From Candidatus Nitrosocosmicus franklandus (lineage in GTDB: Archaea; Thermoproteota; Nitrososphaeria; Nitrososphaerales; Nitrososphaeraceae), in the NCBI RefSeq assembly GCF_900696045.1, contig NZ_LR216287.1, positions 2,461,854-2,525,853 of the forward strand: DNA of 64,000 nucleotides. The letters run 5' to 3'. Both the position numbers and the translations under genes were made by a program. This document shows positions 1 to 9,149 of the stretch, piece after piece; the first letter of the stretch is position 1; each line of letters opens with the position of its first letter. The notes under the pieces are model-generated. The model was not told the DNA's origin and searched no databases. It saw nothing but the letters and a program-made list of their open reading frames with translations.

Positions 1-167
1 CCTATCCACCCCAATATGAAACATATTACTCCAACTATTACTGCCACTGTGAGCTTTAAGAGTAGTAAGCCGTAATCAGTAGCAAACAAAATGTAGATAT
101 AAACGAAAAAAAATACAAGTGCGATTACCAACAGACCGATTCCTTTAATTTTTTCTGCCCCTTTCAT
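1..167 (-). CDS. Small integral membrane protein, truncated by window edge
   Basis: The frame opens with ATG at 167 on the minus strand and runs off the left edge, so only about 55 residues are visible. A short charged start (MKGAEKIKG) is followed by two hydrophobic stretches, residues about 10-28 and 36-53, consistent with two membrane spans. The next upstream ATG (178) is out of frame and stops at once, so the 167 start is the only good one. No family is recognised. It is in the same orientation as the CobT-like gene that follows, with about 55 bases between. Confidence 0.55.
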   Translation of the reverse strand, partial: MKGAEKIKGIGLLVIALVFFFVYIYILFATDYGLLLLKLTVAVIVGVICFILGWI

Positions 168-222
168 AATTTTTTCATTCCAGAGTTCTGCTATTTATAG
201 TATTGATTTGCTATCTGTTTTC

Positions 223-1341
223 CTAAATATCGATTACGTTTGGTCTTTCAATTGTTCTAGTATAGTTGTCTTCCAGACGCTTAAGGAAATCTTCTTGGGT
301 TAGAAATTCATTATTCAAAAAGGCAGCTATAGTGTTGCCCCCTGCTCCTGCTCCTTCCTTAACAAAACCTTCGGAATAAGCTCGGAGTCCTTTTTTCGTT
401 GATTTGTTTAACCCCAAGTCAACATAATAAATGGGTACTTCTTCATCGATCTGGTTTATAAGGTCACATATATCTGATTTTTCATCGTCATACAAATAGG
501 ATGTTGTACCTATGCAGACCTTGTCCTTTATTTTGATATTTAGAGATTTCAAAATCGCTAAAATACAACACATTTGAGTTCCCCCTGCAAGGATAATTCT
601 TTTACCGCTTGAGATGGATGCCTCTGCTATGCCTACAGTTGTTGGCATCATTGGATCTCCAAGATTGGATATTGCCTTAAATACATCATTCTTACAATCA
701 CCATGATCTAAACCTGCTCTCGCCAAAGCCATTTCAATAACCTTATTCTTCAGATCATTTGGATTATCAGGCATACTGCTACTGACTTTGTTATATGCAT
801 TGAATCCCATTGCCTGCATCACTCCCAATGCGGTAGTTGTGCCTCCAGGTATGCTTTCACCTAAAATAATGGTGTCATTTATCTTAGCCAATTGGTAGCC
901 TAAAATTTTACCCATTTCATAATTTTCAACTGCTTTTTGAATCTCAATCCCTGGTTCGTGAAGGATATTTCTTCCTACAGGTGACTGGATATTGAAGTAT
1001 GGTAAGATTGGTTTTATTTCAGAGCCTGAATCAACTACATATATAGGGATATTCGAAATATCCAATGCAGTCTTTGTAATTATGGCGGGAGTTGGCTTGC
1101 CATCTGGTGTAGCCGGTATAGTGTTTATTGATTTACATTTTCCATAGTGAATATATTCTGCGTCTGCAGGAGGAGTAAATTTTATTAATTCGGGGTTAGC
1201 TCCTGCAACGGTTATCCCTGGAATCGTTGAAGTAGCAGTATGGGAAATAATAAAAACAAATACTGATTTATCTGATTTGAATTCCTCGAGATTAGAAATG
1301 TCTCCTTTTGAATTAGTGCTTTTGATGAAATTAAGAGTCAT
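223..1341 (-). CDS. CobT-like nicotinate-nucleotide-dimethylbenzimidazole phosphoribosyltransferase family protein (archaeal TIGR00303/UPF0284 type)
   Basis: At 372 residues it has the length of the archaeal CobT-like family, which is linked to building the lower nucleotide loop of cobamides from nicotinate mononucleotide. The Gly-rich stretch ESIPGGTTTALGVM near residue 160 and the C-terminal KEGAGAGGN segment are typical of this family. A TATA-like element (GAATATAAAA, 1361-1370, read on the minus strand) lies 20-30 bases before the ATG. This fits cobalamin synthesis, which ammonia-oxidising archaea carry out. Family membership is clear; the exact base activated cannot be read from the sequence. 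Confidence 0.85.
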   Translation of the reverse strand: MTLNFIKSTNSKGDISNLEEFKSDKSVFVFIISHTATSTIPGITVAGANPELIKFTPPADAEYIHYGKCKSINTIPATPDGKPTPAIITKTALDISNIPIYVVDSGSEIKPILPYFNIQSPVGRNILHEPGIEIQKAVENYEMGKILGYQLAKINDTIILGESIPGGTTTALGVMQAMGFNAYNKVSSSMPDNPNDLKNKVIEMALARAGLDHGDCKNDVFKAISNLGDPMMPTTVGIAEASISSGKRIILAGGTQMCCILAILKSLNIKIKDKVCIGTTSYLYDDEKSDICDLINQIDEEVPIYYVDLGLNKSTKKGLRAYSEGFVKEGAGAGGNTIAAFLNNEFLTQEDFLKRLEDNYTRTIERPNVIDI

Positions 1342-2143
1342 TAAACCCCTAACTATTGTTGAATATAAAACTTTATTTTAATTGGTACTGCTTTAGGATG
1401 TTTATTACATTTAGAAAAATACAAGGGTCGACAATTTTAGAAGGTTTGTAAAGATTATCTTAATTTTTAAGTCATTGTCAAATTCCTAGGTGTATGGTTC
1501 AACAGATGGTTTATTTTTATTGCTATAAAATCAATATTACTTTGTCAAGAGATTCTATTACAGTCTTACATTCTGAATTGCCGTATTATTGATTCTCCAA
1601 TTATGGAAACTTTAATCTATTTGTTTGTCAATTCCATTGACTGGTACTGTATACATATAATATCTAATGTCTGGCAAAATCCTTTTTCCAAAACTTGACT
1701 CTTTCAACCATGACTTGTTTTATTGTTTTTTCGAAATTGATACCATATACCTTGGTGTTTTGACTTTTGAAATTGTTTTTTGGCTTCGATTTAGATGCCA
1801 ATTTATTTAAATGAATCAATTTGATCAAGTAGTGATTCATGCTGCTGTAATCATTTGGTGTTTTGAGTATTTCAAAAGTGGATTTTAAGAGAGGGACGTC
1901 TCTTTGCTAATGATATTATTAAATCCCAACATGGTATTTTGTATATTTCAATGCTTATCCTAATGCTACTTTTCCTTCTTTTTCTTATTGATCATTGTCA
2001 TAACGATGGAATTGTCGTTACCTGCACAAGTATAACGAGGGATAACGCATTCCAAAATCGTAGTCGATATGGTCTTCGATATTTGTAAAGTCAAACTGCG
2101 TCAACTAGTCTACACCTTATACCAAAAAATATGAAACATTAAA
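1342..2143. other. Intergenic, 0.8 kb
   Basis: Holds the TATA-like element of the CobT-like gene near 1361-1370. No reading frame with coding character and no RNA gene was seen in the rest. It separates the CobT-like gene from the three-gene minus-strand block ending at 2144. Confidence 0.5.
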
Positions 2144-2758
2144 TTATGTGTTCATGAAGCTAAGAAATTCTTCCTTACTTCTAAATTTGAATACAAAATT
2201 ATTTTGTTTTTCGTCTCTCATCGATGAGGTTTTCTTTGATCCATAGTGATGACCGGGATATACTATTAACTTTTCATCGAGATTACTTAGTTTGCCATAT
2301 ATTGAATCGAACATTTCACTTGCACTTCCACCTGGTAAATCTAAACGACCACAACTACCCACAAAAATAGTATCTCCAGTTAGTATAATCTCATTATCCA
2401 CTATCAAGCAGATGCTATCTTTTGTATGTCCTGGAGTATATATGACATCAATAATAGAACTTCCGAATTCGATCCTATCACCATCTTCAAGAATCTTATC
2501 TTTGTGCAGAGGTGAATTCCTGTGTTGCATTATTTTGGCCCCTGTAACCTGTACTACTTGTTCATTGCCTAACGTGTGATCAAAATGGGAATGAGTGTTA
2601 ATTATAAACTTGATTTGAAGATTGTTTTTCTTAATGTACTCAAAAATAGTATCCAGATCCCATGAAGGATCTACTATTATACATGAATTATTTATTTCAT
2701 CGATTAGTAAGTACGTAAAATTGGCCATCTCTCCAACTAAAAATTGTTCTATTTTCAA
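2144..2758 (-). CDS. Metallo-beta-lactamase-fold hydrolase (glyoxalase II / ETHE1-like)
   Basis: A 204-residue single-domain protein. The metal-binding signature THSHFDHTLG (HxHxDH) is near residue 56. Downstream come PGHTKDS with the next metal His, GDTIFVGSCGRLDLPGG with the bridging Asp, and a C-terminal YPGHHYG with the last His. The GDTLFVGSCGR-type block is characteristic of the glyoxalase II and persulfide dioxygenase branch, so a thioester or glutathione-like thiol substrate is plausible. AOA lack glutathione, so the real substrate is unknown. It starts 5 bases after the stop of the NAD(P)HX epimerase gene and is probably co-transcribed with it. Confidence 0.85.
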   Translation of the reverse strand: MKIEQFLVGEMANFTYLLIDEINNSCIIVDPSWDLDTIFEYIKKNNLQIKFIINTHSHFDHTLGNEQVVQVTGAKIMQHRNSPLHKDKILEDGDRIEFGSSIIDVIYTPGHTKDSICLIVDNEIILTGDTIFVGSCGRLDLPGGSASEMFDSIYGKLSNLDEKLIVYPGHHYGSKKTSSMRDEKQNNFVFKFRSKEEFLSFMNT

Positions 2759-2763
2759 TTTAA

Positions 2764-3510
2764 CTAGACAACAACTCCTATCTCAGTTTCATATGGGATA
2801 CCTATTTTTTTCACTACTAGTTTTCCGACTACAGATGGATTGTTAATGTGTCCATGTTTGGGACGATGGAAAGTTACAGTTGCGTCTGCAATTATTGTCT
2901 TTTTGTTTTTTTCTCCAGTGTCAGGATTCAGTCCAGTGGGTATATCTACAGACAAGATATATGAATTACCCTTTCTACTGTTAATCAGATCAATAACAGT
3001 AGAGTATGGTTCATTGATATCACCCTTTATACCTGTACCGAAAATCCCGTCTAAAATTATATCCGAGTTCATTATTCTATTTTTGATTTCCTCGATTGTA
3101 CTCGAATCCAGGGTCAGAGTACTAACTGAATCAATTTTTTCAACTATGTTCCAGTTAGAATGAGCTTCGCTAGTCTTCAACTCATTTGGACGACCCAAGA
3201 GGACTACTGATAGGTTGGGGGTTTTTTCTGGTACAATTTTGGGTAAAATATATCCAGACAAGTGACGTATGGCTACTACTGCATCTCCACCATTGTTGCC
3301 CTGACCGCAAACCGCCACTATAGATTTGTTTATAATATCATCGCCAAATTCGCTTATTAGAAAATCGGCTATTCTGGAGCCTGCATTTTCCATCATTAAA
3401 ACCTTTTTCATCAAATACTTGGTTTCTCCGATATTTTCTATCTGATACATTTGTTTGGAAGAAATAGGTTCAAACCCCCTAATACTCTTAAACTTGTTGT
3501 CTGGGTCCAT
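2764..3510 (-). CDS. nnrE: NAD(P)H-hydrate epimerase (YjeF N-terminal domain)
   Basis: A 248-residue stand-alone YjeF_N domain, which interconverts the R and S forms of damaged, hydrated NAD(P)H as part of nucleotide repair. Visible motifs are GQGNNGGDA (about residue 90, nucleotide-binding loop), DGIFGTG (about 155) and SVDIPTGLNPDTG (about 200, catalytic Asp region). The ADP/ATP-dependent dehydratase domain often fused to it in archaea is absent, so the partner must be encoded elsewhere. The metallo-beta-lactamase gene follows 5 bases downstream. Confidence 0.9.
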   Translation of the reverse strand: MDPDNKFKSIRGFEPISSKQMYQIENIGETKYLMKKVLMMENAGSRIADFLISEFGDDIINKSIVAVCGQGNNGGDAVVAIRHLSGYILPKIVPEKTPNLSVVLLGRPNELKTSEAHSNWNIVEKIDSVSTLTLDSSTIEEIKNRIMNSDIILDGIFGTGIKGDINEPYSTVIDLINSRKGNSYILSVDIPTGLNPDTGEKNKKTIIADATVTFHRPKHGHINNPSVVGKLVVKKIGIPYETEIGVVV

Positions 3511-3567
3511 AAGCTTATGTTATGTATGCTTTCCCACTATTAAAAAATCTCTTAAATCTAGTAGTGT

Positions 3568-3813
3568 TTATTGATGCGAATGTAATCTTTTTTCTCTATG
3601 TTTGTTGATCTTTTCTTTTAGCTGATTCATATGATGACTAGTAATATGCTTATTACAACAAAGTTCATGCGATAAACCGATCTCGCAAAATTCACATGCG
3701 GCTACAAAATCCAGATCCTCAAACTCCTCCTTGCATATTGAACATATATCATTTGGTAAAGATTCAATAGACAATGGTTTTAACCATCCTTCTCTCCAAA
3801 GAACATCTGTCAA
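3568..3813 (-). CDS. Small zinc-finger protein
   Basis: 81 residues. Two CxxC knuckles (CSIC near 22, CEFC near 36), a further Cys pair (LCCNKH) and several His residues would bind one or two zinc ions in a RING or B-box-like cross-brace. The C-terminus is a basic helix rich in Lys, Arg and His (KINKHREKRLHSHQ) that may touch nucleic acid. It lies between the epimerase gene and hjc, all on the minus strand. No named family is recognised and the function is unknown. Confidence 0.65.
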   Translation of the reverse strand: MTDVLWREGWLKPLSIESLPNDICSICKEEFEDLDFVAACEFCEIGLSHELCCNKHITSHHMNQLKEKINKHREKRLHSHQ

Positions 3814-3856
3814 CGATAACCAACAATCATATCTTTCTATTAAGAATTATCCGTAA

Positions 3857-4336
3857 TCAAGGTATTTGAAAATTTTTTAGTTTTACTTTTCGGATCTTAG
3901 CATTATGTATTGCAAAAGTATCACCGTCATAATTACACTTTATGCTTGGGAAAACTTTTGGTATTTTTTTGAATTTTATTATTTTATAATATTCTCTTGT
4001 TTTCCTAGGAACATAGATAGTTTTTCCACCTATTTTTTGCCTCTTTACCCTCATGAATTTAAAAGCTAAAATTATGTATCTCTCATTATAGGCTTTAAAC
4101 ATCTTTGTAATTCCATGGCATCGCATAATTTGATCCGGTGGTACATAGATACTATTTCCCGTAGCTGATTTTGCCTCAATAGATAGCAAAATAGATAATT
4201 TGTTATTTACTGCAACAATATCCGGTAGACCGGTGCTAGAGCCCCCCAACCTTCTAGCTATCCAATCTCCATTGTTTAATCTCTTTACTAATCCATGTTC
4301 AAAATTATATCCTCTGCTCCGCCGAATATTGGTCAT
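3857..4336 (-). CDS. hjc: Archaeal Holliday junction resolvase Hjc
   Basis: 159 residues with the archaeal Hjc layout: an N-terminal basic segment with RGYNFEHGL (catalytic Glu), the LPDIVAV block (metal-binding Asp) and IEAKSA (ExK nuclease motif), all inside the first 60 residues. The enzyme cuts four-way DNA junctions during recombination and fork repair. The C-terminal 50 residues are basic and go beyond the compact core. The gene is divergent from the translin gene, with about 80 bases between the starts. Confidence 0.9.
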   Translation of the reverse strand: MTNIRRSRGYNFEHGLVKRLNNGDWIARRLGGSSTGLPDIVAVNNKLSILLSIEAKSATGNSIYVPPDQIMRCHGITKMFKAYNERYIILAFKFMRVKRQKIGGKTIYVPRKTREYYKIIKFKKIPKVFPSIKCNYDGDTFAIHNAKIRKVKLKNFQIP

Positions 4337-4385
4337 TGCTGAGGTTTCGCTAATAATGCAATAAATTGTTTCTCATGTTGAGGCT

Positions 4386-4398
4386 AGTATTTATAGTC
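4386..4398 (+). promoter_or_regulatory. TATA-box promoter of the translin gene
   Basis: AGTATTTATAGTC lies about 25 bases before the ATG at 4417. Archaeal transcription normally starts 22-27 bases after the TATA centre, so the transcript would begin at or beside the start codon (leaderless). The hjc/translin intergenic region holds little else. Confidence 0.5.
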
Positions 4399-4416
4399 TA
4401 AATTTAGAGTTACTAT

Positions 4417-5037
4417 ATGAGCTTTGAAATAAACTTTTCAAAAATGAACTCTTCATTGGATGAATTTTCAATCCATCTTAAACAGGTCGAGTCAAGTAGA
4501 GAAAAACTTATCAAAGAGAATAGAGAAGTAATTCTGTTTTGTAGCAAGGCTATAATTTCCTTACATAGTAACAAAATTAAAGATGCGAATGATATGCTTG
4601 TTAAAGCTTTTGAACTGCTTAAAGATTTGAGAAAATTCGTAATTTCTGATTTAGACCGATATCTATGGCCAGCTGAGCAGGAATATGTTGAAGCATATAT
4701 ACTAAAGGAAATCGTAGAAAAGAAAAATTCTATAAGTAGCCATCTTGATTTGGATGTTTCTTTAAGTGCTTATCTGATAGGACTTTTGGATTGCATTGGT
4801 GAAATCAAACGCATGATTTATGATAGTTTAAGAAGAAATGATTTCGAAACTTCATTGTCTTTGTTTGTGACAATGCAAACTTTCTATGACAGTATATATC
4901 CTTTCTCAATTTATGATAACATATTACCAGGAATTAGAAAAAAACTAGATGTAGGCAAAAGGATAATTGAAGATGTAAGAGTTACTGTGACTGAAGAACA
5001 ACGACGAAAGGATTTCTTAAGTAAATTTCAAAAGTGA
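4417..5037 (+). CDS. Translin family protein
   Basis: 206 residues, almost all helical and charged. An N-terminal REVILFCSKAI helix, an acidic QEYVEA segment near residue 90 and a YLIGLLDCIGEIKRM helix near 120 match the translin/TRAX fold. These proteins form octameric shells that bind single-stranded nucleic acid; archaeal members include RNases. The Glu pair in QEYVEA and the Glu of GEIKR are candidate metal ligands. The stop (TGA TAA) is doubled. Family assignment is from motif resemblance. Confidence 0.75.
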   Translation: MSFEINFSKMNSSLDEFSIHLKQVESSREKLIKENREVILFCSKAIISLHSNKIKDANDMLVKAFELLKDLRKFVISDLDRYLWPAEQEYVEAYILKEIVEKKNSISSHLDLDVSLSAYLIGLLDCIGEIKRMIYDSLRRNDFETSLSLFVTMQTFYDSIYPFSIYDNILPGIRKKLDVGKRIIEDVRVTVTEEQRRKDFLSKFQK

Positions 5038-5094
5038 TAAAACGAAATCTATCAATCATATTCTTGAATTAAAATATAAATAATGTCTTTCGGT

Positions 5095-6555
5095 TCAGGA
5101 GAACCTTGAAAAGGATTCAGTTAAAAACGCATTTAATTTTGTAGACCACTCGGGGAATGCATCGGGACTTTCAGGATAGTTTCTGTAGTGTTTTACCAGA
5201 TTTTCATTCATTTTAGCCGTAAACCTCAAGTCTTCGGCTAATTTTTTGTTCAATGCCCCTCTTATCATCATCCCAATTTTGCTCACTGAACTGAATTCAG
5301 GATGTTCTCCTTTAGTTATTTTGTCAATATCCATTTTTGACAGAAAATGTTTCATTCCATAATTTATTTGGTCATTACTTAACTGCTGCAACATTCTCCT
5401 GAAAACTTCAAGACCAGCCGTTTTGTAACCATATTCATTGATGAAATCCTTGTTATACTGCCAGAGACCCCTTTCTGATACATCGTTTGCTTCTATTGCC
5501 TCCACTACATCTTTTCCTGCAATGGTTGCTGCGATAATTGCAGGTCCTATTCCTCCAGCATCCAGTGGTTTTGGCATCCAGGCTGAATCTCCCACCATCA
5601 TGTATCCATTTGCAACCATGCAGTCATTTTGTCTTCTTACGGAAACTTGCCATGTACCCCATTCATTGCCTTGGTCTTCTGGGCTACTTGACAACCGGGG
5701 ATTGTTTATAACTGGATTTGCAGCAACATAGTCGTCAATGATCTTTTTCAAATCCCTTTTTATGCCCAATTCTTTATTTGCTTTCTCAAATAGCTTTTGT
5801 TGCACTCCTAACCCTATATTCACTTTGGATTGGCCTTTTGGAAATACCCATCCGTATCCACCCGGAGCAAGATTTTGATCTAGGTGAATAATGCAATAAT
5901 CTGGATCAAAATAGGTTTTGTCTTCTTTCCCTTCTGCGTCAAAATCATAAATATATCTTCCAGTTGATTCCAAATCATTTCTATCGATTTTTTTCTGAAT
6001 GTATGACCTTATAGGTAGGTTAGTTCTCAAGACAGATGTCACACCTGTGCAGTCGACAACAACCTTTGCCGTCTTCTTAAAAATCTCTCTGGTCTTGGTA
6101 TCCTCTCCCTCTACACCAACGATAAAATTGTTCTCCGTAGTTAATTGTCGAATCACTATGTTACTCTTGATTTCAACTCCTAATTTGGATGCCTCTTTTA
6201 GTTGCTTTTGAGGGAGTTGTTTTCTATTTAAAATATATCCTTCACCATCAAATGACACCTTAGTTTCATGATCAGGTGAAAAGGCTACTACGCCCTTAAC
6301 TGGATGTTCTATTTCGGGGTAACCCCAAGAAATCTTTATTCTCTCTGTCATATAATCTACAGTATTTTTGCCTACAGCGTCACCACAAATCCAACCCGAA
6401 ATAGTTTTTCGACCTTGGATATCAATGGAATTCCTATCTACCACCAAGATTCTTAATCTTTGATTGGAATGATATGCTGCTGAAGAAGCTACTATTAGGC
6501 CCGCAAGTCCGCCCCCAGCAACAATAATGTCATAATCAGTTTTTGACAGGCTCAT
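5095..6555 (-). CDS. Geranylgeranyl reductase family FAD-dependent oxidoreductase
   Basis: 486 residues. The N-terminal FAD-binding GGGLAGLIVA (residue about 13) is followed by a GR-x-T-x-SGWICGD segment typical of geranylgeranyl reductases, a second FAD motif (VVDCTGVTSVLR, about 170), GGYGWVFPKG (about 235) and the MMVGDSAWMPKPLDAGGIGPA flavin-binding block (about 320). The family saturates the isoprenoid chains of archaeal ether lipids or of menaquinone. The product is membrane-associated but has no membrane span. ATG at 6555 gives a normal N-terminus for the flavin fold. Confidence 0.88.
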   Translation of the reverse strand: MSLSKTDYDIIVAGGGLAGLIVASSAAYHSNQRLRILVVDRNSIDIQGRKTISGWICGDAVGKNTVDYMTERIKISWGYPEIEHPVKGVVAFSPDHETKVSFDGEGYILNRKQLPQKQLKEASKLGVEIKSNIVIRQLTTENNFIVGVEGEDTKTREIFKKTAKVVVDCTGVTSVLRTNLPIRSYIQKKIDRNDLESTGRYIYDFDAEGKEDKTYFDPDYCIIHLDQNLAPGGYGWVFPKGQSKVNIGLGVQQKLFEKANKELGIKRDLKKIIDDYVAANPVINNPRLSSSPEDQGNEWGTWQVSVRRQNDCMVANGYMMVGDSAWMPKPLDAGGIGPAIIAATIAGKDVVEAIEANDVSERGLWQYNKDFINEYGYKTAGLEVFRRMLQQLSNDQINYGMKHFLSKMDIDKITKGEHPEFSSVSKIGMMIRGALNKKLAEDLRFTAKMNENLVKHYRNYPESPDAFPEWSTKLNAFLTESFSRFS

Positions 6556-7757
6556 CTTTTCCTATAATTACCAACAAGACAGGATAATTAAAGCTATGTT
6601 GTTCATAAACACGCATAAATATTATCCGATTCTAATAACTCAAGAATTAACGCAGATGATTGTTCAGTTTAGATGATGAGTGATTACAACCGGAGTTTGA
6701 TTTTTCCGAAATACTATGTGTTCTATTCTTCCCAGTCTGGTTAATTTAGATAAAAAATCACACATAACTGAAAAAAACAAAGCCTAATACTGATATTGCT
6801 AGTACCCTCCCTCCAATAGAAGAAATTAGCATAGTTTCGTCATGAGATTGGTTCATTTTAGAAAAGTTATCTATTTTTGAATGATTATCTATCGGTTAAG
6901 ATGGATTTTGTTCAAATAAACTTGACTGAGCCAAAATATTTGTTTTATATATATTCTTATTAATGTATGATATAATATATGCTTCAGCAATCAAAAGATT
7001 GTAAAGCTTTTCTCTTACTGGAAAATTGATGATTTCTTTATATACTTTTCAAGCACGAAATAAATGTGTCGCATGCGACACAAATGTTTAATTAATTATC
7101 CTTAATAGATCTATACCACGAAACATTTATAAATGATCAAAATTTTAGATACCCAATTCTTACCGTACCACAGTATATCCGTTTGAGTTTGATTTTCCTC
7201 TGGGTTTTATGATTGTAATAATGGTCTATGCTAGAGTTTGCATCCCCAAACGGGTAGTTAGTACTACATATTCCAATCGGTAATCCTCATAATATCTATG
7301 ACAAGTCTACTTGCTCAAAAAGCATGATTTTCTATCCTGTTTACAGTGGGGCAGAAGAAGTGGGTTTTTCTTTCTTCTTCTTCTTCTTCCTATACCCCTC
7401 TTAGAATAAATTTTTGAAACTAGATAATGATATGGTTTGGCATGTTCCTCTCCTTCTACATCTAGTATCCGCTTGAGCATTACCATCATCACTACCACCA
7501 TCGCCATGACCACCACTAAAATCACTATCATCAACTAACTTGGTTATCGTTTTCTAATAGATCTTGATACCATTTTTCTTTTTTATACGCTAGAACTAAA
7601 ATATCATATTGACCCTAATCCCTGCTGCCATCACTAAAGACTACCTTTGTATTTCTGCTCTTTTGTATTCTCCTTGATTAATTCTAAAAGTACTAGAATA
7701 TTAGAGTATTGCAACTAGTTAGCAAATCCCATATATTTTTTTTCTAATATTAAAGAT
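6556..7757. other. Intergenic, 1.2 kb, with palindrome and low-complexity tract
   Basis: Contains an 18-bp perfect palindrome (7065-7082), a CTT-repeat tract near 7370-7390, and on the minus strand (about 7400-7545) a Gly/Asp/Ser-rich frame without a start codon. That frame could be a decayed secreted-protein gene but is too short and simple to call. A TATA-like CATATATTTT near 7729 serves the gene at 7758. Confidence 0.5.
7065..7082. promoter_or_regulatory. 18-bp perfect palindrome, possible operator or hairpin
   Basis: TGTGTCGCATGCGACACA is a perfect palindrome with a GC-rich centre in very AT-rich DNA. It lies about 510 bases after the start of the geranylgeranyl reductase gene (which points away) and about 680 bases before the secreted repeat protein. 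A dimeric regulator site or a small hairpin are both possible. Nothing in the sequence tells which. Confidence 0.4.
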
Positions 7758-8207
7758 ATGAATAATAAAACACAAAATATTCATAAAAACACAAACAAAA
7801 ACAAAATGCTTGTAGCATCAATTGCAATGGTGGTCGCTTTGGCTCTATTATCCAGTCCATTGGTAGCCATGGATAATGATGCTCTTGCAACAAACAAGAA
7901 GGGAAATAAAGCAAAACAATCGATAGAACAATCACAGTCATCAAACCAAAATGGTCTGTGTGTTTCAGGTGCTAGTACATTCTTCTCATGCAACAACGCT
8001 AGCTTCCAGCATCAGTTCAACAGTGGAAACAACGCTTTAGCACAATCCGGACAAGGTGGAAACTCTGCAGAACAAAGCATTAGCCAATCTCAATCTTCTA
8101 ACCAGGGAAGCATAGTAGTTTCTGGTGGAGATACAGTAGGTTCTGGTAACAACATTAACGTTCAAAGCCAAACAAACACCGGTAGCAACGCAGCAGCACA
8201 AAGTTAA
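7758..8207 (+). CDS. Secreted Gln/Asn/Ser-rich tandem-repeat protein, amyloid-like
   Basis: 149 residues. A basic N-terminus and a hydrophobic core (LVASIAMVVALALLSSPLVA, about 18-37) form a signal peptide, with cleavage likely after ALA (about 44). The mature part is two tandem copies of a unit of about 50 residues: QSI-QSQSSNQ, a VSG turn, a GNN-x-x-x-Q-x-Q stretch, then SGNNALAQSG. Regular Gln/Asn/Ser/Gly spacing with alternating small residues resembles curlin-type beta-solenoid repeats, though no named family was matched. A TATA-like element near 7729 predicts a leaderless transcript. No partner secretion gene is adjacent. Confidence 0.7.
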   Translation: MNNKTQNIHKNTNKNKMLVASIAMVVALALLSSPLVAMDNDALATNKKGNKAKQSIEQSQSSNQNGLCVSGASTFFSCNNASFQHQFNSGNNALAQSGQGGNSAEQSISQSQSSNQGSIVVSGGDTVGSGNNINVQSQTNTGSNAAAQS

Positions 8208-8390
8208 GTTCAACACATATTTTTTTTGAATTCAAATTTTCTGATTGGTTTGGTCTTTATCCAGATCCGATAAATTTATTCTGGAACTCTACTACTATAG
8301 GGAACTTAATTTCTATAAATAAATACCCTTACTAATATAACCACAATAATATTTATTTTGTATACTGTATTTTTCAGCATGGGAGGACGA

Positions 8391-9149
8391 CTAAATGTAT
8401 CCAGTTGCTGTAATATCTTCAATAAAGCTATACTTCTTAATAATAGGATGGTTTATTACTTCTGTAAAAATACTGATAAGTGCACGTGTAAATTTAAAAC
8501 ATTCTTCCCAAAGTTCACCTTTATCTTCTGAAATAATTCGCTCACCGTGTTTAAATACATAGGACTTATTTTTCCATTTGAAATCAGAAAATGACTCTTG
8601 CCTTTCACTAATATATACTCCATTATTATAAAGAGAACTTCTAAATTTCACCACTATTTCTAAAAAATCTCTTCTCCCAATATCCAATAGATTTAACTTC
8701 TTTAGAATAATTACCAACAGATTCTTGATATCCTCTTTTTCCCACTCACCAATTTTTTTAGCAAGAGAATACTCTTCAGTTAAACAACTTTTGCAAATCC
8801 TTCTAAATGAAGATTCGAATATATGAAAAACGGAACTAAAATATGAAAGTAGCAAATATTGATCAATATTGTCTGTTTCTATTTGACGAGATTCATTTGA
8901 GCTCGTTGAGAAAATCCGTTTATTTATCTTATACTTGGGTAATTTTTTTAACCACCAATCCTCTGTTACTAATGTAGTATCTGAAAAAATCATTAAATGT
9001 ATAGTAGAATTTGTGGTAGTTACTAAATGTTTGTAGAAGGACACTCTTACGTCGTTTTGTTTGTGTCCTGTATGTAAGAGATCCTGTTTTTTTGAATTAC
9101 ATGCTTCAAACAATGCTTCCAGGTTCCTTATTGCCTGCATTTTATCCAT
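8391..9149 (-). CDS. Uncharacterised protein, HEPN-like features possible
   Basis: 252 residues, no signal peptide or membrane span, mostly helical and charged. Two helical blocks (YLLLSYFSSVFHIFESSFR near 97; IGRRDFLEIVVKFRSSLYNNGVYI near 157) recall HEPN RNase-like domains, in which the second helix carries an R-x4-6-H motif at an RN-x-x-x-HN-x-G position. Here that position reads RSSLYNNG, so the catalytic His would be replaced by Tyr. This is a weak resemblance and not an assignment. The gene stands alone between two gaps, facing the repeat-protein gene. Confidence 0.55.
   Translation of the reverse strand: MDKMQAIRNLEALFEACNSKKQDLLHTGHKQNDVRVSFYKHLVTTTNSTIHLMIFSDTTLVTEDWWLKKLPKYKINKRIFSTSSNESRQIETDNIDQYLLLSYFSSVFHIFESSFRRICKSCLTEEYSLAKKIGEWEKEDIKNLLVIILKKLNLLDIGRRDFLEIVVKFRSSLYNNGVYISERQESFSDFKWKNKSYVFKHGERIISEDKGELWEECFKFTRALISIFTEVINHPIIKKYSFIEDITATGYI

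Noticed and set aside
7307-7534. 75-codon minus-strand frame rich in Met and Val
   Set aside because: Composition comes from simple CAT/CAC repeats on the other strand; no real domain or promoter.
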